From assembly GCA_963846775.1 (NCBI GenBank), contig CAWJXB010000006.1:1860001-1924000 (forward strand): DNA of 64,000 nt. The letters are read 5' to 3'. The translations under genes and the position numbers were made by a program. Below the pieces are notes generated by a model that was given only the letters and a program-made list of their open reading frames with translations, was not told the DNA's origin and made no database searches. This document shows, piece after piece, positions 23,368 through 32,690 of the stretch (positions are counted from its first letter, which is position 1; every line of letters begins with the position of its first letter). This stretch comes from CAVYXA01 sp963846775. GTDB lineage: Bacteria; Verrucomicrobiota; Verrucomicrobiia; Chthoniobacterales; UBA10450.

Positions 23368-24344
23368 GGCGTCTTGTTAGGCTCGGACGGCAGCAGGGAC
23401 AACGTTGGCAGGATATTCTTCAGGCTGTCGTCGATGATAATTTTCTTTTGCAGGTTCGGCAGGATCGCCCCCATCGCTTCGAGATAAAGACGGCGGCGCG
23501 TGATGTCGGGCGCTTTGCGATATTCCGCCAGCAATAACGAAAACTTTTGCGCTTCGCCTTTCGCTTCATTGACCCGCCGGAACGCGTAGGCCTCCGCCTG
23601 TTTTTCGCGCTCTTTGGCCTGACCACGCGCGTTCGGGACGGCATCGTTGTAAACCGACCACGCCTGATTGATCGCGGTCTGTTTCTCCTGTTGCGCCTGA
23701 TTCACCTCGTTAAACGCAGCTTGAACTGCCGGCGGCGGCCGGACGGTCGCGAGCTGGACTTGCTGAATTTGAATTCCCAAACCGTATTGCGAACAAAGAT
23801 CGGCCAGACGTTGCAATGCCGCCGTCTCGATCTCGTGCCGGCCGATGGTGAGCACTTCATCGACGGTGCGATCGCCGATCACTTCCCGCATTACGCTCTC
23901 GGACAAATCGCGCAACGTCTTCTCCGGCTCGCGCGCGTCGAAGAGATACATCTTGGGATCGACAATCCGATATTGCACCACCCATGGCACAAGCGCGGTG
24001 TTGAGATCGCCCGTGATCATTGTCTCGGTTTCTCCAGGCTCGGTGTCTCCCTGGAAAACGTTGGTTGCATTCGGGGTCGCGAAACCGAATTCCAATTTCA
24101 GCAAGCGCTGCGTCGGCACAACTTCGATTTTATCCACGTATGGAATTGCGTAGGCCAAACCGGGATTGACCAAGCCATCATAGGCGCCGAAACGCGTTTT
24201 CACGCCGACAGAATTTGCCGGGATGGTGGTAAATCCAAAAAGAAGCGTCAGAAATGCCGCGGCGAGTCCGATGCACGCGATGATGCCGAGGAGGAGCCGG
24301 ATTGGCCTCACTTCCGGATTGGGCGCAACAACTGGCGTATCCAT
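23364..24344 (-). CDS. hflK: HflK-type SPFH membrane protein
   Basis: 326 residues: helix LLLGIIACIGLAAAFLTLLFG, SPFH domain from SVGVKTRFGAYDGLVNPGLAYAIP, a helical stretch NEVNQAQQEKQTAINQAWSVYN and EAKGEAQKFSLLLAEYRKAPDITRRRLYLE, characteristic of HflK. It lacks the long Gly-rich N-terminus of E. coli HflK. Forms the FtsH-regulating complex with the adjoining HflC. No ftsH gene is in the window. Confidence 0.9.
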   Translation of the reverse strand: MDTPVVAPNPEVRPIRLLLGIIACIGLAAAFLTLLFGFTTIPANSVGVKTRFGAYDGLVNPGLAYAIPYVDKIEVVPTQRLLKLEFGFATPNATNVFQGDTEPGETETMITGDLNTALVPWVVQYRIVDPKMYLFDAREPEKTLRDLSESVMREVIGDRTVDEVLTIGRHEIETAALQRLADLCSQYGLGIQIQQVQLATVRPPPAVQAAFNEVNQAQQEKQTAINQAWSVYNDAVPNARGQAKEREKQAEAYAFRRVNEAKGEAQKFSLLLAEYRKAPDITRRRLYLEAMGAILPNLQKKIIIDDSLKNILPTLSLLPSEPNKTP

Positions 24345-24398
24345 TCCCGATCAGTTGAACGAAACAAGATGTTTTGCGCAAGCCTTCATTCAAGGAGC

Positions 24399-24417
24399 GG
24401 CGGTTTGGGCAACCGCC
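24399..24417. repeat. Short REP-like hairpin
   Basis: GGCGGTT and AACCGCC separated by 5 nt, followed by TACCTCC, in the spacer between hflK and the peroxiredoxin. It has the look of an interspersed extragenic palindrome; no second copy was found in the window. Confidence 0.4.
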
Positions 24418-24495
24418 TACCTCCATGTGACGGCCGGGAAACCGTAACTCCTTGCCCCTTGACTCCGCATTGCTGCGCTCGAAGACTACAGAACT

Positions 24496-25023
24496 ATGAA
24501 GAAGATAATCTTGTCAGCGCTCGTCGTCCTGAGCACGTTTGCCTTGATGACAGCGGAGAGTGCAACGCAACCGGCAGCGGGCCAAACTGCTCCGGACCTT
24601 AACCTAACGGCGGGGGACGGTTCGCGAATCAACCTCAAGGATTACCGCGGCAAATGGGTAGTGCTCTATTTTTATCCGAAAGATTTCACCAGCGGTTGCA
24701 CGCTGGAGGCGAGAAATTTTCAGCGGGACTTGTCAAAGTACGAGCAAGCGGGCGCAGTCATCCTCGGCGTGAGCGTGGACACAGCGCAATCGCACAAGGA
24801 TTTCTGCGCCAAAGAGGGTTTGAATTTCAAACTCCTGGCGGATCCGGAGGCGAAAGTTTCGTCGGAGTATGGATCAGTCATGGATTATCAGGGCTCGAAA
24901 CTAGCAGCGCGAAACACGTTCCTCATCAACCCGGAAGGCAAAATCGCCAAGGTTTATACCGGGGTGAAACCGGCCGAGCACAGTGAGGAAGTGCTGAAAG
25001 ATCTGGCGACGCTAAAACATTAA
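24496..25023 (+). CDS. Exported peroxiredoxin, Bcp/PrxQ type
   Basis: 175 residues: a signal peptide (MKKIILSALVVLSTFALMTAESA), then a thioredoxin-fold AhpC/TSA domain with KWVVLYFYPKDFTSGCTLEA, where Cys68 is the peroxidatic residue. The Cys five residues later that resolves PrxQ proteins is Arg here, so resolution may use Cys104 (DFCAKEG) or an external thiol. It reduces peroxides, here in the periplasm. The gene is divergent from hflK and convergent with phoR, 8 bp between stops. Confidence 0.9.
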   Translation: MKKIILSALVVLSTFALMTAESATQPAAGQTAPDLNLTAGDGSRINLKDYRGKWVVLYFYPKDFTSGCTLEARNFQRDLSKYEQAGAVILGVSVDTAQSHKDFCAKEGLNFKLLADPEAKVSSEYGSVMDYQGSKLAARNTFLINPEGKIAKVYTGVKPAEHSEEVLKDLATLKH

Positions 25024-25031
25024 GCGATTTC

Positions 25032-26300
25032 TTATTGTTTCGTCTTCTCGGGCAAGATCACGCGCACCAGGGTGCCTTGGCCCAGCTCGCTTTCCGCTTC
25101 CACTCGGCCGCCGTGCAGTTGCGCGATGTGTTTGACGATGGCTAGACCGAGGCCAGTGCCTCCGAGTTCGCGACTGCGGGCTTTATCCGCGCGATAAAAT
25201 CGCTCGAAGATTCGAGGCAAATCACTTTTCTCGATTCCCAACCCATTGTCTCTTACACTCAATGCGATCTCGCCGTTCGATCGCTCGACCCGGAGCCCGA
25301 TCTGGCCAGTTTCGCGCGAATATTTCACCGCGTTGTCGAGCAAATTGTAGAGAACCTCCTGGAGCCGCGTTTCATCGGCGTGAATGCGCAGCAAATCGCG
25401 CCCAATATCGACGGTGACCTGCAATTTCTTTTCCGCGAATTTTTTTTGCCAATCGCGAACGACGGTTTGCAACAGCTCCTCCAGGTTCACATCGCTTAAT
25501 TGCAGATTCGGCGTCGCGGATTCGAGCTGCGCCAGCGTGAGCAAATCATCAACGAGGAGACCAAGCCGTTTAGAATGGCGGTCCATTACCTCTAGAATCC
25601 GCACCAATTCCTCGCGAGAAGTATCGGGTTGATCGAGCAACGTCTCGATGTAGCCGCGCAAGATCGACAATGGGGTCCGCAATTCATGCGAGACATTGGC
25701 GACAAAATCGCGTCGCACCTTATCAGCCCGCTGCAATTGGGTAATGTCGTGAAACAGAACGACCGCGCCGGTGACACCATCGGCATCATTCCGAATCGGG
25801 ACACCGCTGATTTCCAAATCGCGGTCTTCCATCGACAATTCGGTGCGCTGAGACTTAGGCACCTGCAAGACATCGTGGATGAGCCGCTCGATCGTCGGAT
25901 TACGCAGGAGATCCAGCAGCGGCTCACCCGCCGCGATTCTTCGCAGGCCGAACCATTTCCGGAATGCGCGATTGGCCAAAATCACTCGCCGATTCGCATC
26001 GACAACGAGGAGGCCGTCCTGCATCGCGCGCAAGATCGTTTGCGTGCCGGATTCGCGGCCGGCCATTGAGCGATTGAGTTCCTCCAGTCGCGCGAAAATC
26101 TTCTCCAGCGTCAGACCAACGCGCTGCGGCGCCGCGCCCCCATCGACCAGAAAAGTGCTGGGCGCTTCACCATGGGCAATTTGATTGGCCAATCGCTGAA
26201 TCGCCCGCCAGGGCGCAATCCATTTTCGCCAGGCAAAAAAAACGAGCGCAAGCGTCGCGGCAAGAACTGCCCAAAAAAGAAGCCAGCCCATTCGGGTCAA
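25032..26300 (-). CDS. phoR: PhoR-type sensor histidine kinase
   Basis: 422 residues: N-terminal helix (LLFWAVLAATLALVFFAW), HAMP-like linker, PAS domain (ILRAMQDGLLVVDANRRVI), HisKA with the phosphoacceptor in FVANVSHELRTPLSILRG, N-box NLLDNAVKYS, G-boxes DNGLGIEKSDL and GGTGLGLAIVKHI. The PhoR/PhoB gene order and PAS domain support phosphate sensing, though the signal itself is not encoded in the sequence. Overlaps phoB by 4 nt. A Pho box lies before ppk1 in this window. Confidence 0.85.
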   Translation of the reverse strand: MTRMGWLLFWAVLAATLALVFFAWRKWIAPWRAIQRLANQIAHGEAPSTFLVDGGAAPQRVGLTLEKIFARLEELNRSMAGRESGTQTILRAMQDGLLVVDANRRVILANRAFRKWFGLRRIAAGEPLLDLLRNPTIERLIHDVLQVPKSQRTELSMEDRDLEISGVPIRNDADGVTGAVVLFHDITQLQRADKVRRDFVANVSHELRTPLSILRGYIETLLDQPDTSREELVRILEVMDRHSKRLGLLVDDLLTLAQLESATPNLQLSDVNLEELLQTVVRDWQKKFAEKKLQVTVDIGRDLLRIHADETRLQEVLYNLLDNAVKYSRETGQIGLRVERSNGEIALSVRDNGLGIEKSDLPRIFERFYRADKARSRELGGTGLGLAIVKHIAQLHGGRVEAESELGQGTLVRVILPEKTKQ

Positions 26301-26992
26301 TTTTCCCGAAGCCGGTAACCGAAGCCGCGGACGCTTTCGATCGCATCGGCGGCTTTGCCGAGCTTTTTGCGCAACCGGCGCACGTGGGTATCGACGGTGC
26401 GTGTATCGATCGCGCTTTCGTAACCCCAGACGTCATTGAGCAGGCGATCGCGCGCCTGAACACGCCCGCGGCGTTCAATCAGGGTACGGAGCAATTTGAA
26501 TTCGAGCATGGTGAGGATCACGGGTTTGCCGCCAATGGAAACTTCGTGACGGGCCGGATCGATCTCGATCGGGCCAGCGGTGAGATGTTCGCCGTCCCAT
26601 TTCGGTTCGCCACGACGCAGGATCGCCCTGATCCGGAGCGTTACTTCGCGCGGACTGAATGGTTTCGTCACGTAGTCATCGGCGCCGAATTCCAGGCCCA
26701 CGATGCGATCGATTTCCTCGGCTTTCGCGGTCAACATCATGATCGGGATGCGACTGGTCGCCGGATCGGTCTTCAAAACCTTGCACAATTCGAGGCCCGG
26801 CATTTTCGGCAGCATCAGATCGAGAATGATGAAGGCCGGTTTTTCCAGGCGCGCTTTTTGCAGACCGGTCGCGCCGTCGGTCGCGGTCAAGACGGAGAAA
26901 CCGCCGGCCTTGCGCAGGGTAAGCATGAGCAGATCGAGGACATCCCTTTCATCCTCGACGATCAAAATTCTCTTGTCGGCGGCGGTTGGCAT
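26297..26992 (-). CDS. phoB: PhoB-type response regulator
   Basis: 231 residues: receiver (VEDERDV, phosphoacceptor in FIILDLMLPKMPG, TAKAEE, TKPFSPREV) and an OmpR/PhoB winged-helix domain (LTMLEFKLLRTLIERRGRVQARDRLLNDVWGYE, then TRTVDTHVRRLRKKLG). It binds 11-bp-spaced TGTCA-type direct repeats when phosphorylated in phosphate starvation; such a site precedes ppk1 at 34471. Downstream phoR overlaps its stop. Confidence 0.88.
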   Translation of the reverse strand: MPTAADKRILIVEDERDVLDLLMLTLRKAGGFSVLTATDGATGLQKARLEKPAFIILDLMLPKMPGLELCKVLKTDPATSRIPIMMLTAKAEEIDRIVGLEFGADDYVTKPFSPREVTLRIRAILRRGEPKWDGEHLTAGPIEIDPARHEVSIGGKPVILTMLEFKLLRTLIERRGRVQARDRLLNDVWGYESAIDTRTVDTHVRRLRKKLGKAADAIESVRGFGYRLREN

Positions 26993-27052
26993 ACCGTTTC
27001 TGGTCGGAAGCGAAATGAGTTTGCTGCAAAGAGATGAGTTTTACAATCCGCT

Positions 27053-27862
27053 TCAAGATTTCGGATTGTCGAACTTGACCGATTGTAGCTCGGCGAAGAC
27101 GGTGCCGACAAAAATCTGCGCCTCGATCCTGAGCAAAATCCGGTCGGAATCATCCGAGACCCAAATGGTTGCGCGCCGAAATTTTTTATGCGGCTCAAGC
27201 TCCAGATTTTTTCCGACCTTGTTCAGATGCAAATCGATCTTGATCGCGTGATAGCTGCCCGCGTGCACGGAAATTGTTTCGCGACCGACCACCGCCAGCG
27301 TGGCCAAATAAGCCGTCGTCGCCGGATACACCACAATGCGATAGACGCTCCCGTCACTTAACGATTGGCTGCGCAAATAGAGCGCAGCCGAATGCATGTC
27401 GAAGAGATTTGGGAAATCGAATTGCTTAGTGCTGGGCCCGCTCGCGCTCGGCCTTTCGCTCCGCGTTCGCTTTACTCCGATATCTGTGAAGGCGAGCTGA
27501 GTAACAAGTTTTTTCCTGCGGTAAGATTCTACTTGCTTCATCTCGATAGGAAGAAGCGTTTTCGCGTCGGCCAGTGCCCGATGATTTACATCCAGTTTCC
27601 ACAACGCGCGGACGAAGCCGATAGTTCCGCCAGTTCCTTTGAATTCGAAACGGTTGCTCACTGGGTGGGTAAAATGGACTTGGCTCGTACCCGCGGTAAA
27701 GCCCGCCCAGCCGAAACGGTAAGTCGCCTCGAGCGGGCGCAGCGGAGGGAAATTGCCGGGCGGATCTTTTGTGATCATCGACGGCCAGGCCGGTGCGGCG
27801 GCGGACACCGCTATCCACGCCAGATTCAAGAGCAGGGCCAATGCGATTTGGGGACACTTCAT
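27053..27862 (-). CDS. DUF3108 exported protein
   Basis: 269 residues from the ATG at 27862 (MKCPQIALALLLNLAWIAVSAAAPA, a signal peptide). The domain includes ATYRFGWAGFTAGTSQVHF, WKLDVNHRALADAKTLLP and RRATIWVSDDSDRILLRIEAQIFVGTVFAEL, the start and end patterns of DUF3108. The fold is a lipocalin-like beta barrel; its role is unknown but it is often found with envelope genes, as here downstream of skp and bamA. Confidence 0.8.
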   Translation of the reverse strand: MKCPQIALALLLNLAWIAVSAAAPAWPSMITKDPPGNFPPLRPLEATYRFGWAGFTAGTSQVHFTHPVSNRFEFKGTGGTIGFVRALWKLDVNHRALADAKTLLPIEMKQVESYRRKKLVTQLAFTDIGVKRTRSERPSASGPSTKQFDFPNLFDMHSAALYLRSQSLSDGSVYRIVVYPATTAYLATLAVVGRETISVHAGSYHAIKIDLHLNKVGKNLELEPHKKFRRATIWVSDDSDRILLRIEAQIFVGTVFAELQSVKFDNPKS

Positions 27863-27929
27863 TTCCTGTACAACAAAACACACGCGAGGCTCGCCCCGCG
27901 TGTGTTTTGAAAATTGTCGATCTAAGGAT

Positions 27930-28529
27930 TTAGGGCTTCGAGGGACTGGCAGCCGAGGCAGGCTTGATGTTCTTGTTCAGCGCCGTCAGGACTTCAGTCG
28001 TAAAGTCCCAGTTCTCCGGAGCGAACATGACCACTGGAACGCCATTGAGGCTCATGCCGGACTTGTCGAAGACCAAATCAAGGTGACTGGCCTTAACCTT
28101 GTCCATTACCACATCGGAGATTTCCTTCACGATTCCTTCGCGCATCCGCAGCGCTTGTTCCTGCAATTGTCGCTCGCGCGTCTGTCGGAACTCATTGATC
28201 TCGCGCTCCATGTTTTTGATGTTGGCGATCTCGTCGTCGCGTTCTTTCGTCGCCTTGGATTTTGCGTCGGCGCTTAGGGCAGTCGATTCGAGTTGCTTGT
28301 TCAGGTTGTTGACCTTATCCAGCGCTTTCTTGTACGAGTCTGCCCGATCGTCGTATTCCTTCTTGGCTGCATTTTTTGCGTCGTTGATTTTCGCCTCCGC
28401 ATCCTTGGTTTTGGCGTATTCCTTGAAGGCACGCTGCATATCAACCGTGCCGATTTTCAGTGACTGGGCAAAAGCCGCCGCCGGCAAAAGCAGAGCAGAA
28501 GCCACACAGAGAGAAAGAAGTTTTTTCAT
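27930..28529 (-). CDS. skp: Skp/OmpH periplasmic chaperone
   Basis: 199 residues: signal peptide (MKKLLSLCVASALLLPAAAFAQ), then KIGTVDMQRAFKEYAKTKDAEAKIN, the typical OmpH entry, a long coiled coil (KKEYDDRADSYKKALDKVNNLN), and the AKASHLDLVFDKSG-like beta segment at the end. Skp holds unfolded outer-membrane proteins in its tentacles on the way to BamA. It lies directly downstream of bamA, the common order. Confidence 0.9.
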   Translation of the reverse strand: MKKLLSLCVASALLLPAAAFAQSLKIGTVDMQRAFKEYAKTKDAEAKINDAKNAAKKEYDDRADSYKKALDKVNNLNKQLESTALSADAKSKATKERDDEIANIKNMEREINEFRQTRERQLQEQALRMREGIVKEISDVVMDKVKASHLDLVFDKSGMSLNGVPVVMFAPENWDFTTEVLTALNKNIKPASAASPSKP

Positions 28530-28584
28530 AAGAGAGCGAGTAAGATGGTTGGAAACGCCTTAGACTGCAACCGATTTGATTCGT

Positions 28585-31017
28585 TCAAAACTGATAGCCA
28601 ACGTTAAAGTTGAATCTGCCGCCGCCGCTGTTGCCGGCCTGGTCGATGGGAATGCCGTAATCGAGGCGGAGAGGACCGATGGGTAGATTCAGCCGAAGAC
28701 CGAAGCCGAAATCTGACCCAAGATTGCTAAAGGTCTTAAATGTTGGGTCTCTGTTGGGATCCTTAGGGGTTTTTTCCGTGGTCACGTTGTGGACCGAGAA
28801 GTCGTTTGGGCCTGCATTGACGAACCCGACGTCATAGAAAAACGCGCCGCGCGCTTTTTCGACGATCGGAAAGGTGAACTCCACCGTCGCGCGCGCCAGG
28901 GACTGCCCGCCAATCGGTTCGCCATTCTGGTCTTTCGGGCCGACGTCGCGGTAATCGAATCCGCGCAGATTGTTCGAGCCGCCGAGGAAAAGCCGACTAA
29001 AGATCGGTACAGCCGGAACATCTACAAAGGTGTTCCGGTTGATCTGAACATGGTCGATTTCGGGATGATTCCAAGTATCAACTCCCGCGACCTCTCCGTT
29101 GAAAAGCAGGATGGTGTCGAGTGGGCCGTGAAAGTATTGCGAAGCCTCGATGTCCCAACCGTAGATCTGCGTGTCACCGCCCAGAAATCCACCCGCAATA
29201 TATGGCGTGATCGCGATCCGCTGGCCCGTGCGGCTCAAGAGGTAGCTATCGCGGCGATCCCATACGAGTCCGTTGGCGATTTGGCTGATGGTTCGCGTCC
29301 CTGCCTCCGCTTGAATCTCAGCCGAAGCGCTCCCTGAAATGTTGTACAGTTCGAGGTTTTCCAATCTATAACTCAGGGAGTCCTGAAGGAATGCCCCAAA
29401 CGCTTTACGCGCCTCGATGGAAAGTCCGTAATTGCGCTGATCGTAGATGGAACTCAAATAATTCGCTTCGCTGTAAAAAAGCTGACCACCTAACGATAAT
29501 CGCTGGTCAAGAAAATACGGTTCGATCAGGTTGATGAGAAAATCTTTTCGCTGTGTGCCGAGCTGAATGCGCAGTCTGAACTTTTGGCCCCCACCGGTCA
29601 GTTGCGGCCAATTGGTGATATCGAAGTTGCCCTGACTTAACTCAGCGAAAAAAACCAGATTATCGATGGTACTAAAGCCGCCACCGAAACTGAGCGAGCC
29701 CGTCCGCTTTTCTTGCACCACCACATTGAGATCTCTGCGCCCGGCGATGCCAGTCTCTTCCGGGTAGGCTTCCACCTTGTCGAAGTAGCCCAAACCTTCG
29801 AGGCGTTTCTTGCTGATATCCATCCGCACGGTGTCGAAGACGTCGCCGGGATTCACCACCACTTCGCGCCGCAACACTTTATCTTTCGTGCGCATGTTGC
29901 CGACGATGTTGACCCGCTGAACAAAGGAGCGATCGCCTTCCTCGATTTTGTAATGCACGTCGATCCGTCCCGACCCGCCCGAGGCGTTTTCAGGGATCAC
30001 GTTAGCGTCGATGTATCCGCCATGTCCATACGCGTCCACGATCGCCTTGGCGTCGTCGCGCAGTTGCTTGGGCGAATAAACGCTGCCCTCCTTCATTTTC
30101 AGGAACTTCCGGACTTTGTCTTCGGAGGAAACTTTGTAGCCCGAAATGGTGATCTTCCCGACGTGGTACTGAGTGCCTTCGGTAATCGCGATCGTAATCG
30201 TGATCGGCCCCCCGTCCGGGCGTTCCTTGCGCACATCCCTCACATCCACGTCGATGTAACCGTGGTTCTGGTAAAACTCGCGAATCTTATCGAGATCTTC
30301 CTGCAACTGGTGTTCATCCAAACGCCCCGACTTATCCACAAATGCGATCAACGTTTTTCCGCGCGTTTTCATTTGTTTGTGCAGAGCGCGATCATTGAAA
30401 TGCTGATTGCCTTCAAAGCGAATCCGGCTGACCGCGCCTTTCTCGCCTTCGTTGATGCTGTAAACAACCCGCGCCGTCCCGTGCGTCGCGTCGATCGGTT
30501 CCACTCGGTATTGAATCGAGATATCGTTGTAACCGTGGGCACGATAAGTCTCGATCAACTTCTGGCGGCCTTTCTCCAAGTCCTCTTCATTAATGGGCGC
30601 ATTGAGTTTAAGGCCGGTGTCTTTTCGGACTCGCTTCACGCTGATCCCACGTGCACCATCGATCACCAACTCGCGCAAGATCGACCGTGTTTGCACCGCG
30701 ATGGTGACGTGCAAACCGTTGCCATCCGGTTGCGCAAAAAAACGGACATTCAGAATCGCGCCGCTCTTATAGAGATTCTTGATGTCCTGCTCGACGACCA
30801 AATCCGAATACGGTTCGCCGACCTTGGTCCGGATTTGCGCGAGAATCCGCTCTTTGCTCACGGTAGCGGGACCGGTATATTGCACATCGATCGATTTCAC
30901 CACCGGCGGCAACGATTGAGTTTCCGTTTGTGCCCGCGCCGGTCCCGCACCCAAACCTCCGCAGATCAGCGCCACCCACAGCGCGCGCCGGCGAATCGAT
31001 CCGTTAAAACAACCCAT
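28585..31017 (-). CDS. bamA: BamA outer-membrane protein assembly factor
   Basis: 810 residues from the ATG at 31017 (MGCFNGSIRRRALWVALICGG signal region); the upstream frame is intergenic. About five POTRA domains span residues 35-430 (VVKSIDVQYTGPATVSKERI, VSRIRFEGNQHFNDRALHKQ, VGKITISGYKVSSEDKVRKF, VQRVNIVGNMRTKDKVLRRE), followed by a 16-strand barrel with the L6 motif NNLRGFDYRD and a terminal Phe (NVGYQF), the signal recognised for assembly. It inserts beta-barrel proteins into the outer membrane. Confidence 0.95.
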   Translation of the reverse strand: MGCFNGSIRRRALWVALICGGLGAGPARAQTETQSLPPVVKSIDVQYTGPATVSKERILAQIRTKVGEPYSDLVVEQDIKNLYKSGAILNVRFFAQPDGNGLHVTIAVQTRSILRELVIDGARGISVKRVRKDTGLKLNAPINEEDLEKGRQKLIETYRAHGYNDISIQYRVEPIDATHGTARVVYSINEGEKGAVSRIRFEGNQHFNDRALHKQMKTRGKTLIAFVDKSGRLDEHQLQEDLDKIREFYQNHGYIDVDVRDVRKERPDGGPITITIAITEGTQYHVGKITISGYKVSSEDKVRKFLKMKEGSVYSPKQLRDDAKAIVDAYGHGGYIDANVIPENASGGSGRIDVHYKIEEGDRSFVQRVNIVGNMRTKDKVLRREVVVNPGDVFDTVRMDISKKRLEGLGYFDKVEAYPEETGIAGRRDLNVVVQEKRTGSLSFGGGFSTIDNLVFFAELSQGNFDITNWPQLTGGGQKFRLRIQLGTQRKDFLINLIEPYFLDQRLSLGGQLFYSEANYLSSIYDQRNYGLSIEARKAFGAFLQDSLSYRLENLELYNISGSASAEIQAEAGTRTISQIANGLVWDRRDSYLLSRTGQRIAITPYIAGGFLGGDTQIYGWDIEASQYFHGPLDTILLFNGEVAGVDTWNHPEIDHVQINRNTFVDVPAVPIFSRLFLGGSNNLRGFDYRDVGPKDQNGEPIGGQSLARATVEFTFPIVEKARGAFFYDVGFVNAGPNDFSVHNVTTEKTPKDPNRDPTFKTFSNLGSDFGFGLRLNLPIGPLRLDYGIPIDQAGNSGGGRFNFNVGYQF

Positions 31018-31155
31018 AATCAAGAAGCTGCGTCCCGCTAAGGAGGAAACCGAAGCGGGACAGGCGGCTATTAGATGGAGAAGCGTATCATCGTCAAGGC
31101 AGGAAATTTTTCCAAGGTAAAGGCGGCGTCTTTCACAGACAGCGCCCGGCATCCT

Positions 31156-32247
31156 TCAGTTCAAAAGCTTGTACCAGTTGTTGCGGCGGCGCGGTTCGTA
31201 TCCGGCATCTCGAATGAGGGATTCAATCTGCTCCGCGTTCAATCGAAAAGTCGTGCCTGCGCTACTGACCACATTTTCTTCCATCATCACCGATCCAAAA
31301 TCGTTCGCGCCATACTGCAACGCGATCTGCCCAATCCCCGGCCCCTGTGTTACCCACGAGCTCTGGATATTGTCGATGTTGTCCAGGAAAATTCGAGACA
31401 GCGCCTGCATTCGGAGGTACTCCGCCACGCCAGTCCGTTGTTTCACTTTCAAGACCGTGTGCTCCGGCTGAAATGTCCAGCAGATAAACGCGGTGAATCC
31501 GCCGCTCTTGTCCTGCTGGTCCCGGATGCGCTGCAAATGCTCAATCCGATCCTCGACCGTCTCAACGTGGCCGAACATCATTGTTGCACTCGACTTCAAT
31601 CCCAGTTCGTGCGCTATCTGCATCACTTCCAGCCAGTCGTCGCTGTCGATCTTGAGCGGCGAAATTTTCTTCCGGACGCGATCAACCAGAATCTCGCCGC
31701 CGCCGCCGGGAATCGAACCAAGGCCGGCTTTCTTGAATTCCGAAATTACCTCGCGCACAGGCATGCGGAAGGTCTCGGCAAAATGCTGAAACTCAGGCGG
31801 ACTGAACCCATGAATATTGATGTGCGGATATTTTTCGCAGATATGATGGAGAAGATTGACATACCAATCGAAGCCCAGTTTCGGATGATGCCCCCCTTGC
31901 ATCAGGATTTGAACACCGCCTGCGGCTGAGAGTTCGTCCAGTTTTTGATCGAGCTGCTCGAACGTCAGCACATAATGATCCTGGTCGCGTTCCGTCCGAT
32001 AAAACGCACAGAACTTGCAATAAACATTGCAGACGTTGGTGTAATTCACGTTGCGATCGACAATGTACGTGACGATCTCATTTCCCCGGCCATTGTAGGC
32101 TAGGCGCTTCGCCTGCCGACGCCTCTCATCCGCCAGAACGCCGAGTTCTTCCAGCGGGAGACGATACAATTCGCGCGCGTCCCCGGCCGAAATTCGTTCC
32201 CCGGCCAAAACCTTTTCCGTCAACGCGTCTCGATTCAGAGCCACCAT
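31156..32247 (-). CDS. mqnC: Cyclic dehypoxanthine futalosine synthase (radical SAM)
   Basis: 363 residues from the ATG at 32247 (MVALNRDALTEKVLAGERIS), which matches the usual length; the frame extends upstream but without family similarity. The radical SAM cluster motif is CNVYCKFC. ILMQGGHHPKLG, HGFSPPEF, GLGSIPGGGGEILVD and MMFGHVETVEDR identify MqnC over MqnE. It cyclises dehypoxanthine futalosine in the futalosine pathway to menaquinone. The pathway's other enzymes are not in the window. It may share a transcript with bamA, 138 bp downstream. Confidence 0.9.
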   Translation of the reverse strand: MVALNRDALTEKVLAGERISAGDARELYRLPLEELGVLADERRRQAKRLAYNGRGNEIVTYIVDRNVNYTNVCNVYCKFCAFYRTERDQDHYVLTFEQLDQKLDELSAAGGVQILMQGGHHPKLGFDWYVNLLHHICEKYPHINIHGFSPPEFQHFAETFRMPVREVISEFKKAGLGSIPGGGGEILVDRVRKKISPLKIDSDDWLEVMQIAHELGLKSSATMMFGHVETVEDRIEHLQRIRDQQDKSGGFTAFICWTFQPEHTVLKVKQRTGVAEYLRMQALSRIFLDNIDNIQSSWVTQGPGIGQIALQYGANDFGSVMMEENVVSSAGTTFRLNAEQIESLIRDAGYEPRRRNNWYKLLN

Positions 32248-32690
32248 TTCCCTTACCTTAGCAATCTCTACCCGCGATGCACGCTCGCTTTCGCCAAGCG
32301 CGCCTTTCCGACAGCAATCTTCGCGAAACACACGGTCATTTCGCGAGCCCCTGGGTTTACATCGTACCCCAATCGGGCGTGCGTCGATCGCCGTCCTTGC
32401 CTGGCGCGGCACCCGCGAAAACTCTGCTGCATCTCGTGCAATGCAATCACCAACTCGTTAGAGCCTGACGGCTTTGAGCCGTAAAGTTATCCCATGCACT
32501 CCAGGCGCCATCTCCGCGACGGCGGCGGCGATGAGGTCGCAGACGTGGCGCGAACCATTCGTGGCGGCTCGTCGAAAAGGAGAAAAAGATTGACACGATG
32601 CAGATGGAAAATAGCGTCGCCGCATACAATCCAATCTCAGGCGTCCAATTTCAGGCGATCTTTGGAGGGAAAAACAGGGTTTAGCTTAAT
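32248..32690. other. Intergenic region, no supported gene
   Basis: 443 bp between divergent mqnC and the repeat protein; presumably holds both promoters. Open frames present are short and show no protein-like signature. No RNA gene recognised. Confidence 0.5.

Noticed and set aside
23547..24602. 351-codon plus-strand frame
   Set aside because: Antisense of hflK, overlapping the real peroxiredoxin start; shadow caused by GC bias.
29713..31041. 442-codon plus-strand frame
   Set aside because: Antisense shadow of bamA; no protein-like motifs.
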